Below, one piece after another: positions 16,344-24,112 of a stretch of 64,000 nt of DNA. This DNA comes from Microbacterium yannicii. GTDB lineage: Bacteria; Actinomycetota; Actinomycetes; Actinomycetales; Microbacteriaceae. The stretch is taken from the NCBI RefSeq assembly GCF_024055635.1, contig NZ_JAMXMB010000039.1, positions 43,573-107,572 of the forward strand, read 5' to 3'. Both the position numbers and the translations under genes were made by a program. The notes beneath the pieces were generated by a model that did not search any database, was not told the DNA's origin, and saw nothing but the letters and a program-made list of their open reading frames with translations. Numbering within the stretch: the first letter of the stretch is position 1; each line of letters starts with the position of its first letter.

Positions 16344-17272
16344 GCGATCTCCTTGAGCGAGTCGGCCCGGCGGTCGTCGGCGCGCTCGCCGCGACCGTCG
16401 GGGGTGGTGAGAGCGAGAAACACGTCGTCGAGGCTCGGTCGCCGCAGCGTCACGACGCCCTCGGCGCCGGACTCGTCCAGCACGTCGAGCGCCCGGCGCA
16501 GCCCGGTCACCGATCCGTCGGTGGCGACCTCGTGCACGAGGTCGCCGTGGGCGTCATGCAGCTCGACCGTGTCGCCGCCGACGCGGGACTTCAGCTGCGC
16601 CGCGGTGCCGGTGGCGACGATGCGGCCACCGTCGAGCACGGCGATGCGGTCGGCGAGCTGGTCGGCCTCCTCGAGGTACTGCGTGGTCAGGAAGACCGTG
16701 GTGCCCGCCTCCGCGAGCGAGCGGATGACGTCCCACAGCTCGCGGCGGCTGCGGGTGTCGAGTCCGGTCGTCGGCTCGTCGAGGAAGAGCACCTCGGGCG
16801 CGACGACGAAGCTGAGCGCGAGGTCGAGGCGTCGTCGCATGCCGCCGGAGTACGTGCCGACGCGGCGGGATGCGGCATCCGTCAACCCGAAGCGCGCGAG
16901 CAGTTCTGCCGCGCGGTGGCGGGCCGGCCGGCGGGGGAGGCCTGAGAGGCGACCCATCATGACGACGTTCTCGGTGCCGGTGAGGACGTCGTCCACGGCG
17001 GCGGCCTGGCCGGTCAGACTGATGCGGCGCTTGACCTGCTCGGGTTCGCGCGCCACGTCGATGCCCGCGACCGTGGCGGTGCCGGCGTCGGGGTGGACGA
17101 GCGTCGTGAGGATGTTGATGGTCGTGGTCTTGCCGGCGCCGTTCGGGCCCAGGAGCGCGAAGACCTCGCCGCGGGCGACCTCGAGGTCGAGACCGTCGAG
17201 CACGCGTTGGCGGCCGAACGTCTTTCGCAGGCCCTCGACGACGATGACCGGCGGAGCGGTGCGGTCGGGCAT
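16340..17272 (-). CDS. ABC exporter ATP-binding protein (DrrA-like)
   Basis: ATPase of 310 aa with Walker A GPNGAGKTT, Q-loop LTGQAAAVD, signature YSGGMRRRL, Walker B LFLDEPTTGLD and a long C-terminal extension (residues about 225-310, RRPSLDDVFLALT) characteristic of DrrA. The ATG at 17272 is chosen because a purine-rich AGAGGAAG lies 6-8 nt upstream; the frame extends seven codons further. Overlaps the permease by ATGA. The start faces a cluster of direct repeats and a divergent TetR gene, so the operon is probably repressed by it. Confidence 0.92.
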   Translation of the reverse strand: MPDRTAPPVIVVEGLRKTFGRQRVLDGLDLEVARGEVFALLGPNGAGKTTTINILTTLVHPDAGTATVAGIDVAREPEQVKRRISLTGQAAAVDDVLTGTENVVMMGRLSGLPRRPARHRAAELLARFGLTDAASRRVGTYSGGMRRRLDLALSFVVAPEVLFLDEPTTGLDTRSRRELWDVIRSLAEAGTTVFLTTQYLEEADQLADRIAVLDGGRIVATGTAAQLKSRVGGDTVELHDAHGDLVHEVATDGSVTGLRRALDVLDESGAEGVVTLRRPSLDDVFLALTTPDGRGERADDRRADSLKEIA

Positions 17273-17291
17273 GGGACTTCCTCTCTCTTCC

Positions 17292-17356
17292 ATCTGTGTA
17301 TGGCCAAAACTGTGTATGACATTAACTGTTTATGACGGTAACACACTGTTTACGTG
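17292..17356. promoter_or_regulatory. cluster of four direct repeats between the exporter and its TetR gene
   Basis: CTGTGTATGGC, ACTGTGTATGAC, ACTGTTTATGAC and CACTGTTTACGTG begin near 17292, 17308, 17324 and 17344, i.e. steps of 16, 16 and 20 bp. The patch is much more AT-rich than its surroundings and fills the divergent promoter region, as expected of a repressor-binding array. Confidence 0.55.
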
Positions 17357-17379
17357 ATAGACAGTCCTAGACTTACGAG

Positions 17380-18309
17380 ATGACCGATGCCGTCGAGCCC
17401 GAGCTTCCGCGAGGCATCGCTCTCGCGTGGGGCGTCGCCGCCACCCCGCAGCGTGGTCCCAAGCGAGAGATGAGCGTCGAGCGCATCGTGGAGGCGGCGA
17501 TCGAGATCGCGGATGCCGAGGGCCTGGGCGCGGTGTCGATGGCCGCCGTCGCCGCCAAACTCGGCTTCACGCCCATGTCGCTGTACCGATACGTCACCGC
17601 CAAAGAAGACCTCGTGCTGCTCATGCAGGAGGAGGCCACCGGCTCGCCGTCGGAGGCCTCGCGGGAGGCCGGCGGCTGGCGGGAGCGCCTCGAGGCGCTG
17701 TTCGGCGAGCAGCTGCAGCATTACCTGCGGCACCCCTGGGTGCTCGACATCCCGATCTCGGGTGTTCCGGCCACTCCCAACACTGCCGCGTGGATGGATG
17801 CCGGAATAAGCGCGCTGGATGAGACGCCGCTGACGTACGAGGAGCGGTTGGCCGTGATGCTGCTCGTGACCGGCACGGCGCACTGGGCGGGCACGGTGCT
17901 CGCCGGCTACGCGCGGGTGGAGCGGGAGCAGGGTGTCGGGAGCGACACCATCGCCCGCAATGAGGACGCGATGTTCCGGGCGCTCATCACCGCGGAGGCG
18001 TACCCCTCGCTGCGCGCGGCCATCGAGGCGGGTGCGTTCCTGGACGAGTCGGACCCGTTCGCCTTCGCGCTGGAACGAGGCCTCGACGGCGTCGCCGCCT
18101 ACATCGCCGCCGCCGCCGAAGGGCGCCGGGGCGTGCGCACGCAGTGGGTCACGCTCGACGATGCCGACATCGCCGACGACAAGAAGTTCCGCGAGGCGCA
18201 GAAGGCGGTGCGGCAGGCGGAGAAGGCGCTGCGCGACGCGCGCAAGCTCGAACGGCTGGCTGCCCGTGAGGCGCGCGACCGGAAGGCACGGCAGCGCTCG
18301 GAGTCGTGA
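17380..18309 (+). CDS. TetR-family regulator with TetR_C ligand domain
   Basis: Protein of 309 aa. DNA-binding domain at about residues 30-80: MSVERIVEAAIEIADAEG and the HTH AVAAKLGFTPMSLYRYV. The middle region is a TetR_C_1-like ligand domain, and the last 50 residues form a highly charged Lys/Arg/Glu/Ala helix that may be a coiled coil, unusual for TetR proteins. Divergent from the DrrAB-like exporter and likely its drug-responsive repressor, acting at the repeat cluster between them. The effector is unknown. Confidence 0.88.
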   Translation: MTDAVEPELPRGIALAWGVAATPQRGPKREMSVERIVEAAIEIADAEGLGAVSMAAVAAKLGFTPMSLYRYVTAKEDLVLLMQEEATGSPSEASREAGGWRERLEALFGEQLQHYLRHPWVLDIPISGVPATPNTAAWMDAGISALDETPLTYEERLAVMLLVTGTAHWAGTVLAGYARVEREQGVGSDTIARNEDAMFRALITAEAYPSLRAAIEAGAFLDESDPFAFALERGLDGVAAYIAAAAEGRRGVRTQWVTLDDADIADDKKFREAQKAVRQAEKALRDARKLERLAAREARDRKARQRSES

Positions 18310-18357
18310 CACCGATCACATCGGCACCACTTGTCACACAGTTCACAGGGGCACCTG

Positions 18358-18387
18358 TTTACACACGGGTCCCGCGCGCTCTAGAGT
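18358..18387 (+). promoter_or_regulatory. vegetative-type promoter of the bldC-like gene
   Basis: TTTACA (18358-18363), an 18 bp spacer and TAGAGT (18382-18387). Transcription would start near 18394, leaving a 24 nt leader containing GGAAGGA before the ATG at 18418. Confidence 0.55.
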
Positions 18388-18417
18388 GTGTCCAGTACTT
18401 CTGGGGAAGGAATCGAC

Positions 18418-18609
18418 ATGGCTGAGCTGTCCGATGTGCGCTTCCTCACGGTCGCCGAGGTCGCCGAGCTCATGCGTGTGTCGAAGATGACGGTCTACCG
18501 CCTCGTGCACTCCGGAGAACTGCCCGCCGTCCGGTTCGGCCGCAGCTATCGGGTGCCCGAATCCGCCGTCACCGAAGCTCTGCAACGGCCGATCGCCGAC
18601 GTCGGCTAG
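18418..18609 (+). CDS. bldC: BldC-like small MerR-type DNA-binding protein
   Basis: Only 63 aa, essentially one winged HTH: FLTVAEVAELMRVSKMTVYRLVHSGELPAVRFGR-YRVPES. This is the excisionase/MerR-like fold and matches BldC, which binds cooperatively along direct repeats to control development in Streptomyces and is widespread in non-sporulating actinobacteria. The ATG at 18418 is preferred to an upstream in-frame start because GGAAGGA lies 6-7 nt away. Its role here is unknown. Confidence 0.85.
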   Translation: MAELSDVRFLTVAEVAELMRVSKMTVYRLVHSGELPAVRFGRSYRVPESAVTEALQRPIADVG

Positions 18610-18692
18610 ACTGATCCGAGGCATTTTTCGTAATTGCTCGTTCCCGGGCGCCGCACACGCCGCGCCCAGACCCCGACATAGTGAGGTTTTCC

Positions 18693-18791
18693 GTGGGTTC
18701 TGTCATCAAGAAGCGCCGCAAGCGCATGGCGAAGAAGAAGCACCGCAAGCTGCTTCGCAAGACTCGCCACCAGCGCCGCAACAAGAAGTAA
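18693..18791 (+). CDS. small ribosomal subunit protein bS22 (AURKAIP1/COX24 domain)
   Basis: A 32-residue protein starting GSVIKKRRKRM and ending RRNKK, with nearly half Arg/Lys. It matches the AURKAIP1/COX24-domain protein of actinobacteria, identified in mycobacterial ribosomes as bS22 near the decoding region. The GTG start at 18693 has GAGG 6-9 nt upstream. A strong hairpin follows 14 bp after the stop, so it is a single-gene unit behind bldC. Its small size makes it easy to miss. Confidence 0.88.
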   Translation: MGSVIKKRRKRMAKKKHRKLLRKTRHQRRNKK

Positions 18792-18805
18792 GCGGCATCC
18801 GCACC

Positions 18806-18831
18806 AAGCGCCTGTCTCCGGACGGGCGCTT
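18806..18831 (+). terminator. hairpin terminator after bS22
   Basis: AAGCGCC (18806-18812) pairs with GGCGCTT (18825-18831), with further pairing inside. A second hairpin, CTCCGC-CTTT-GCGGAG (18846-18861), follows just before the rhodanese gene. Confidence 0.65.
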
Positions 18832-18882
18832 CGTGTATGCCACTGCTCCGCCTTTGCGGAGTCCGCGACCCGAGAGGCCGAC

Positions 18883-19176
18883 ATGAAGTCCATCAGCATC
18901 CAGCAGCGGCGTGAGCGCACCGAGATCCCACTGATCGACGTGCGCGAGGTCGACGAGTTCGCCGCAGGACACGTCCCCGGGGCGATCAACATCCCGATGT
19001 CCACCATCGGCGGTCGACTGGACGAACTGCCCGAGGGTGCGTTCGATGTCATCTGCGCCGTCGGCGGCCGTTCGGGCCGCGTGGTCGAGGCCCTCGAGGC
19101 GCGCGGCTACGATGCCACCAACGTGGACGGCGGCACGAACGAGTGGATCGCGGCCGGCTTTCCGGTCGACGCGTGA
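18883..19176 (+). CDS. rhodanese-like single-domain protein
   Basis: Cytosolic protein of 97 aa. The pattern LIDVREVDEFAAGHVPGAINIPM and the active-site loop CAVGGRS, whose cysteine would carry the persulfide, identify a single rhodanese domain. The six-residue loop fits sulfurtransferase-type rhodaneses rather than Cdc25 phosphatases. GAGAGG precedes the ATG. A glutaredoxin-like gene begins 13 bp after the stop, so the two probably act together in thiol or sulfur handling. Confidence 0.88.
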   Translation: MKSISIQQRRERTEIPLIDVREVDEFAAGHVPGAINIPMSTIGGRLDELPEGAFDVICAVGGRSGRVVEALEARGYDATNVDGGTNEWIAAGFPVDA

Positions 19177-19189
19177 CCGCGGTGCCGGT

Positions 19190-19435
19190 GTGACGACGAT
19201 CACCCTCATCGGCAAACCGGACTGCCACCTCTGCGATGTCGCCCGCGAGGTCGTCGAAACGGTCGTGGCCGAGCTCCCCGAAGATGCCGTCGACGTCGAG
19301 GAGCTCTCCATCGCCGACGACCCCGCCCTCTACGCGCAGTGGTGGGAGAAGATCCCCGTCGTGCTGATCGACGGGCAGCTGCACGGCCACTGGCGCGTCT
19401 CGCCCGACCGCCTGCGCGCCGCGCTCAGCAGCTGA
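19190..19435 (+). CDS. glutaredoxin-like thiol protein (DUF836 type)
   Basis: Protein of 81 aa with a thioredoxin fold: beta strand TITLIGKPDC, the redox motif C-H-L-C (residues 11-14), and the cis-proline segment KIPVVLIDG. The family of short glutaredoxin-like proteins is common in actinobacteria, but partner and substrate are unknown. GTG start, closely following the rhodanese gene in an apparent operon. Confidence 0.8.
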   Translation: MTTITLIGKPDCHLCDVAREVVETVVAELPEDAVDVEELSIADDPALYAQWWEKIPVVLIDGQLHGHWRVSPDRLRAALSS

Positions 19436-19477
19436 GGAGCGGCGCGCGCGCCGAGAGCGGGATACGGATGCCTAGGC

Positions 19478-20296
19478 TCAGCCCGCGAGCCGGGTGCGCA
19501 GTGCGCCGAGCTCGGCGTCCGTCAGGCCGCCTGACTGCAGGTACGCCGCAGCGCCGCCGTGCTCGTCGAGCCAGGCCAGCGCCTGCTCGATCGCTGCGGG
19601 AGGTGTGCCGGTGACCAGTTCGCGGAGCTCGGGCGTCAGCGGCGCGCCCATCTGCTCGATGCCGGCGAGCATGCGGTCGGCCCACGGGCCGGCAAGGTTG
19701 CGCTCCGAGACGGCGTAGTCGGCGACGACGGCGTCCCGGTCGACGCCGACCGCGTCGAGGATGAGCGCGACCGCGACACCCGTACGGTCCTTGCCGGCGG
19801 TGCAGTGGACGAGGACCCCCGCGGGGTGGCTGTCGGATACCGGGTCCTGCAGCGACTGCCTCAGCCCGGGTGCGGCGATGCGGCGCGCCGCCTCGGCGAA
19901 TGCGGGCGCGCCGTGCTCGAGCATCTGGACGTACAACTCGCCGAGACGGGGGAGCGTCGCGAGGATCTGCTTCGCCATGCCGGTGTCGACGGGGCCGTCG
20001 GCCTGCGCTGCCGCGCCGGCGGCGCCCGTGAGTGCCCCTTCGAGGACCGACAGCTCGACCACCTCCACCGCGCGATCAGCGGGCAGGCGGTCGGGCGCGC
20101 TCGCCTGCTCCATCGGGGTGCGGAAGTCCACGATGACGCCGATCGGGCTCGCCGAGAGGTCTGCGACGCCGGCATCCGTCAGGCCGATGAGCCCTTCGGA
20201 ACGGTAGAGGACACCGGAGCGGACGCTGCCACCGGTCGCGAGGGGGAGGCCGCCGAGGTCGCGGAAGTTCTGAAGTCCGTCGAGGGTGATCGTCAC
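19478..20296 (-). CDS. tyrosine-protein phosphatase (MptpB/LipA-like)
   Basis: Protein of 272 aa. The catalytic P-loop HCTAGKDRTG gives the C-x5-R signature; the N-terminal NFRDLGGLPL and LYRSEGL blocks and the downstream YAVSERNL place it with the MptpB-like dual/triple-specificity phosphatases that also act on phosphoinositides. A Gly/Ala-rich insertion lies near residues 85-100. No signal peptide. The GTG start at 20296 lies inside a 9 bp inverted repeat (20281-20301), with TAATCC 6 nt upstream, again a leaderless pattern. Confidence 0.85.
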   Translation of the reverse strand: MTITLDGLQNFRDLGGLPLATGGSVRSGVLYRSEGLIGLTDAGVADLSASPIGVIVDFRTPMEQASAPDRLPADRAVEVVELSVLEGALTGAAGAAAQADGPVDTGMAKQILATLPRLGELYVQMLEHGAPAFAEAARRIAAPGLRQSLQDPVSDSHPAGVLVHCTAGKDRTGVAVALILDAVGVDRDAVVADYAVSERNLAGPWADRMLAGIEQMGAPLTPELRELVTGTPPAAIEQALAWLDEHGGAAAYLQSGGLTDAELGALRTRLAG

Positions 20297-20333
20297 CCTC
20301 GAGGATTACCACATCCGTGCGTCCGCGATGGCC

Positions 20334-20370
20334 GCGTCAGCGCTGTCCGCGTCAGCGCTGTCCGCGTCAG
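20334..20370. repeat. short tandem repeat, 15 bp unit
   Basis: GCGTCAGCGCTGTCC occurs twice in tandem (20334-20363), followed by a partial third copy, in the 231 bp between the phosphatase and the ScyD-like gene. The rest of that spacer holds the terminator described next and nothing else recognisable. Confidence 0.7.
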
Positions 20371-20476
20371 GCGGAGAGCAGCGTCGGGCCTCGGACGAGG
20401 TACGTGGCTTGGCGAATGGCATCCCGGCCACCCGGCGGGGCACCGCAGCGGGTGGGGTAGTGTCCGAACGCGCGAC

Positions 20477-20512
20477 GGGTCGCCCGGTCCGTGGCAGCAG
20501 ACCGGGCGACCC
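20477..20512 (-). terminator. hairpin terminator after the ScyD-like gene
   Basis: GGGTCGCCCGGTC (20477-20489) and GACCGGGCGACCC (20500-20512) form a perfect 13 bp stem with a 10 nt loop just downstream of the minus-strand stop at 20528. Confidence 0.7.
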
Positions 20513-20527
20513 GCCCTTCTCGGGATC

Positions 20528-21649
20528 TCAGCGCAATTCGACCGCGTGCACCTCACCGCCGCCGGGGAGGACCGCGCCGACGCTCACGTACGCCGTCGTG
20601 CCGGAGATCGCCACGCCGTACGGGGCGAAGAGGCCGGACAGCACCGCGGGATGCTCATCGCCGCCTGGCACGATCCGCCGCAGCGAGCCGATCGGCGGCT
20701 CCTCGCTGAGCAGGCTGCCGTCGCTGATCTGAACGGCGTACAGCGTCTGGTGCTGCCATGCGAGACTCGTCACATTGCTCAGGCCCGTCGCGTAGACGGT
20801 CGGCTGCTGACCCGGAACGACACGCCAGATGCTGGATGCGCCGGGCGGGAACGGGAAGCCCACGAGCTGGGACACGTAGTACGCCCCGTCGGGCCCGAGG
20901 ACGACCTGGGTCGGAACCGCCTCGGCGGGAATCGGATCGCCGCCCCACGGCGGCACGCCCGATGTCGGCGGCAGGACGGCCACCGTGGCGGGGGCGAGAT
21001 TGCCGCCGATCGTCACGATCGCGTTCGCTCCCGCGTCCGCGACGGTCCAGCGCTTGCTGTTGACGTCCGCGAACCCGCTGGGGTTCGAATCGAGCTGTGC
21101 CCCGTCGGGGTTGGCAGCATCCTCGTAGCCGGTGACGTCCGCCGCGACGGTCAGTGGCTGGCCGAGGCGACCGGTGAGGATGGTGCCGAGCCGCGCGCCG
21201 CCTGCTCCGAGCAGGGCCCGCGTTTCGCTGTTGCCCCCGAGGCCGACGAGGACCGCGATGTTGTTGCCTCGCACGCTGACCGCCGATGGGCCGGTGGCGC
21301 CGGAACCGTCCGCCCCCGCGAGTGAGGGGAGTCCCGTGACGACGCGCGTCTGCGTGCCGTGGCGGATCTCGGTCACGGCCCCGGTGTCGCCGAGACACAC
21401 ACTCGCGGTGGGGTCCTCGGGATTGGGGAGGCAGGGGCCGGCGCCCCCGGTTCCCGCCTCGGCCACGTAGACGGTGCCGCCGGCGCCGACGGACACCTGC
21501 CGGGGGTTGTCCAGCCCGGTAGCGATGATCCTCGTCGCCACGGGATCGGCCGCGATCGCCGGCGCGCCGGCCGACACGATCGCGATGACCGCCGCGGCCG
21601 CTGTCACGACAGCCAGCACGGCGCGTGACCGGATTCTCCGTTGACTCAT
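20528..21649 (-). CDS. exported ScyD/ScyE-family beta-propeller protein
   Basis: Protein of 373 aa. A Sec signal peptide occupies residues 1-33 (basic start, long alanine/valine core, cleavage near AIAADP). The mature part shows repeated strands such as GLDNPRQVSVGAGGTVYVAEAG, VVLGPDGAYYVSQL and PYGVAISGTTAYVS, i.e. an NHL/ScyD-type propeller. ScyD/ScyE occur in cyanobacterial scytonemin loci, but the family is common among secreted actinobacterial proteins without that pathway, and no such neighbours exist here. Start at ATG 21649 with AGGGGG about 9 nt upstream. Confidence 0.8.
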   Translation of the reverse strand: MSQRRIRSRAVLAVVTAAAAVIAIVSAGAPAIAADPVATRIIATGLDNPRQVSVGAGGTVYVAEAGTGGAGPCLPNPEDPTASVCLGDTGAVTEIRHGTQTRVVTGLPSLAGADGSGATGPSAVSVRGNNIAVLVGLGGNSETRALLGAGGARLGTILTGRLGQPLTVAADVTGYEDAANPDGAQLDSNPSGFADVNSKRWTVADAGANAIVTIGGNLAPATVAVLPPTSGVPPWGGDPIPAEAVPTQVVLGPDGAYYVSQLVGFPFPPGASSIWRVVPGQQPTVYATGLSNVTSLAWQHQTLYAVQISDGSLLSEEPPIGSLRRIVPGGDEHPAVLSGLFAPYGVAISGTTAYVSVGAVLPGGGEVHAVELR

Positions 21650-21688
21650 TCTGATGACCCCCTGAGCTCGCACTCTGACATGACGAAA

Positions 21689-21722
21689 CCCCTCCCCCGG
21701 ACACAGCCTGGTGGGGGAGGGG
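21689..21722 (-). terminator. hairpin terminator after aspS
   Basis: CCCCTCCCCC (21689-21698) and GGGGGAGGGG (21713-21722) form a perfect 10 bp stem. Read on the minus strand it follows the aspS stop and is trailed by TTT. Confidence 0.75.
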
Positions 21723-21765
21723 GCTCATCGCATCGGGGTTCGTCCCTAAGCGGATCCGACGGTCA

Positions 21766-23106
21766 TTAGGGGGCGAGGCGCGTCGGGCCGCGGAAGAGGT
21801 ACGTCACCTCGCGGATCGACGACTCGCCGAGCAGCAGCATGAGCACGCGGGCGAGACCCATGCCGAATCCGCCGTGGGGCGGGGCGCCGTAGCGGAAGAA
21901 GTCGAAGTAGAAGTCGAGGTGCTCGGCTCCGAGTCCCTTCTCCTTCGCCTGCTCGATCAGCACGTCGACGCGGTGCTCGCGCTGCGCGCCGGTCGTGATC
22001 TCGACGCCCTTGAACAGCAGATCGTACGACTTCGTCAGCCCGGTCTCTTCGTCGCGCATGTGGTAGAAGGCGCGGATCTCGGGGTGGTAGTCGGTGATGA
22101 AGACGAACTGGTGGCCGTAGGTCTCCTCGACGTACGCCGATATCTGGCGCTCGCCCTCGGGGTCGAGGTCGCCGTCGGTGCGCGGGATCTCGTAGCCGCG
22201 GCTCTTCACGATCTCGCGCGCCTCGGCGAGCGGGATGCGCGGGAACGGGATGGCGGGTACCTGCACCTCGAGGCCGAACAGCTCCTCGATCTCGGCGCCG
22301 TGCTTGTCCTTGACCGCCTGGAATGCGGTCTGCAGCAGCTCCTCCTGCATCGCGGCGACGTCTTCGTGCGAGTCGATCCAGCTGATCTCCGCGTCGACGG
22401 AGGTGAACTCGGTCGCGTGACGCGAGGTGAACGACGGGTCGGCGCGGAAGGCGGGGGCGATCTCGAAGATCTTGCCGAACCCGGCGACCTGCGCCATCTG
22501 CTTGAAGAACTGCGGCGACTGCGCGAGGTACGCCGTCTGGTCGCCGAAGTACTCCAGCGAGAACAATTCGGCGTTGGACTCGGATGCCGAGGCCATGAGC
22601 TTCGGCGAGTGCACCTCGATGTAGTCTCGCTCGATCCAATAAGAGCGGAAGGCGTGCTCGAGGGTCGTCTGCACGCGGAAGATCAGGTTGTTGCGGCGCT
22701 GGCGGAGGTCGAGGAAGCGCCAGTCCATGCGCTTGTCCATGCCACTGTCCGCGGCGATGGGCGTCTCGGGGAGGGCGGCGGCCGCGATGTCGAGCCCGCC
22801 GATCTTGATCTCGACGCCGCCGAGCTTGACGCGCTCGTCGTGCTTGAGCTCACCTCTGACGGTCAGGAACGTGCCCGTGGCGAGGTTCGAGATGAGGTCC
22901 GTGAGCGCCAGGGCCGCGGCATCCTGTTCCGAACCGTCCTCCGCGGGACGCGTCGCCGGGTTGACCAGCTGCACCGCCCCGGTCTCGTCGCGAAGGATGA
23001 CGAACTGCACCTTCTTCTGATCACGGACGGTCTCGACCCATCCGGAGACGGAGACGGGGCCGTCGGCGAGGCCCTTGAGCTGGTTGACGAGAACGCGTTC
23101 AGTCAC
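21766..23106 (-). CDS. aspS: aspartyl-tRNA synthetase, short archaeal/non-discriminating type
   Basis: Class II synthetase of 446 aa: OB-fold anticodon domain (residues 1-105, VSGWVETVRDQKKVQFVILRD), motif 1 around IEVHSPKLM, motif 2 FEIAPAFRADPSFTSRHATEF and motif 3 GFGMGLARVLML. It lacks the roughly 150-residue GAD insertion of bacterial-type AspRS (about 590 aa), and its motif 2 resembles the archaeal form. Enzymes of this type often also charge tRNA-Asn, which then needs GatCAB. The GTG at 23106 is chosen because TACACT lies 8 nt upstream; an ATG at 23142 is in frame. Confidence 0.92.
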   Translation of the reverse strand: MTERVLVNQLKGLADGPVSVSGWVETVRDQKKVQFVILRDETGAVQLVNPATRPAEDGSEQDAAALALTDLISNLATGTFLTVRGELKHDERVKLGGVEIKIGGLDIAAAALPETPIAADSGMDKRMDWRFLDLRQRRNNLIFRVQTTLEHAFRSYWIERDYIEVHSPKLMASASESNAELFSLEYFGDQTAYLAQSPQFFKQMAQVAGFGKIFEIAPAFRADPSFTSRHATEFTSVDAEISWIDSHEDVAAMQEELLQTAFQAVKDKHGAEIEELFGLEVQVPAIPFPRIPLAEAREIVKSRGYEIPRTDGDLDPEGERQISAYVEETYGHQFVFITDYHPEIRAFYHMRDEETGLTKSYDLLFKGVEITTGAQREHRVDVLIEQAKEKGLGAEHLDFYFDFFRYGAPPHGGFGMGLARVLMLLLGESSIREVTYLFRGPTRLAP

Positions 23107-23114
23107 GAGGGACA

Positions 23115-23120
23115 AGTGTA
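23115..23120 (-). promoter_or_regulatory. -10 box of a leaderless aspS transcript
   Basis: TACACT on the minus strand, 8 nt before the GTG at 23106, with no Shine-Dalgarno sequence. Confidence 0.45.
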
Positions 23121-23300
23121 CGTTGACGCGTCGCGTCGTCATCTGCAGCGCACGATCACAGCGAGCTCCGCCAGCCCCCACGGGCTTCGGGGGGTCTGCA
23201 CCAAGGTTCCGTTCATCCTCCTTCCGTAGCGTGGACTCGTCGCGCCGAACGGTGGCGGCCGCCGCCACCAGGTGCCGACGGACGGACGGGGATCCGACGA

Positions 23301-23981
23301 ATGACCACTGCGACGACGACCGACGGCTCGTGGCTGAGCACGCTCGCCGACTGGGCGGTCTCACTCATGGACGTGATCGGCCCGGCCGGCGCCGGCATCG
23401 CGATCGCGATGGAGAACCTGTTCCCGCCGCTGCCGAGCGAGGTCATCCTGCCCATGGCGGGGCTCGCGGCGAGCCGCGGCTCGTTCACCGTCGTCGAGGC
23501 CCTCGTGTGGACGACCGCCGGATCGGTGATCGGGGCGCTGCTGCTGTACGGCCTGGGCGCGTGGCTCGGCGTCGACCGGTTGCGTGCGGTCGCGGCGAAG
23601 GTCCCGCTGCTGAAGCCCGAGGACATCGACCGCACGGTCGCGTGGTTCCAGCGGCACGGCGGCAAGGCGGTGTTCTTCGGCCGCATGATCCCCATCTTCC
23701 GCAGCCTCATCTCCATTCCCGCGGGCATCACGCGCATGCCGGTGTGGAGGTTCGCCCTGCTGACGGCGGCGGGCAGCCTGCTGTGGAACTCGATCTTCGT
23801 GCTGTCGGGATACTTCCTCGGTGCGTCCTGGCACATCGTCGAGCGGTACGCCGACATCCTCCAGTACGTCGTCATCGCGGTCGCCGCGGTGGCCGTGGCC
23901 TGGTTCGTCGTGGCACGGGTGCGCGAGGCGCTCGCCGCGCGTGATTCCCGCGACAACCGCGGCGAACTCGAACTCGACTAA
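23301..23981 (+). CDS. DedA-family membrane protein
   Basis: Integral membrane protein of 226 aa. The family pattern is clear: ENLFPPLPSEVILPMAG (conserved ExxxP-P-E), GALLLYGLG, then the FFGRMIPIFRSLISIPAGITRMP block with the conserved arginines and glycine, and hydrophobic C-terminal helices. DedA proteins include flippases such as UptA-type undecaprenyl phosphate translocases; the exact role here is unknown. Its 5' region contains a 19 nt palindrome (23251-23269). It is divergent from aspS. Confidence 0.9.
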   Translation: MTTATTTDGSWLSTLADWAVSLMDVIGPAGAGIAIAMENLFPPLPSEVILPMAGLAASRGSFTVVEALVWTTAGSVIGALLLYGLGAWLGVDRLRAVAAKVPLLKPEDIDRTVAWFQRHGGKAVFFGRMIPIFRSLISIPAGITRMPVWRFALLTAAGSLLWNSIFVLSGYFLGASWHIVERYADILQYVVIAVAAVAVAWFVVARVREALAARDSRDNRGELELD

Positions 23982-24026
23982 GTCCGAGCCGCTCGATTCC
24001 CGGGCAGCGACCGCGAGCGGGTGTGT

Positions 24027-24060
24027 TTCCGCGTGCGGCTCCGGTGGGACGCACGCGGAA
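24027..24060. terminator. hairpin between dedA-like gene and cytochrome operon
   Basis: TTCCGCGTGCG (24027-24037) and CGCACGCGGAA (24050-24060) form a perfect 11 bp stem with a 12 nt loop in the 131 bp spacer. Confidence 0.6.
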
Positions 24061-24100
24061 CCTGGGAGGACGCTCAGCCGGCCCATAGATGAGGCCCACG

Positions 24101-24106
24101 TAGACT
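24101..24106 (+). promoter_or_regulatory. -10 box of the cytochrome c maturation operon
   Basis: TAGACT, 6 nt before the GTG start at 24113; implies a leaderless first gene. Confidence 0.45.
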
Positions 24107-24112
24107 GGGGCG

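Noticed and set aside
21075..21095. tRNA T-arm-like GGTTCGAATC
   Set aside because: It lies inside the ScyD-like coding sequence and no acceptor, D or anticodon arms can be placed around it. No tRNA was found in the window.
20528..21649. Scytonemin-type biosynthetic locus
   Set aside because: Only the ScyD/ScyE propeller is present; no other scytonemin gene is nearby, and such propellers are common exported proteins.
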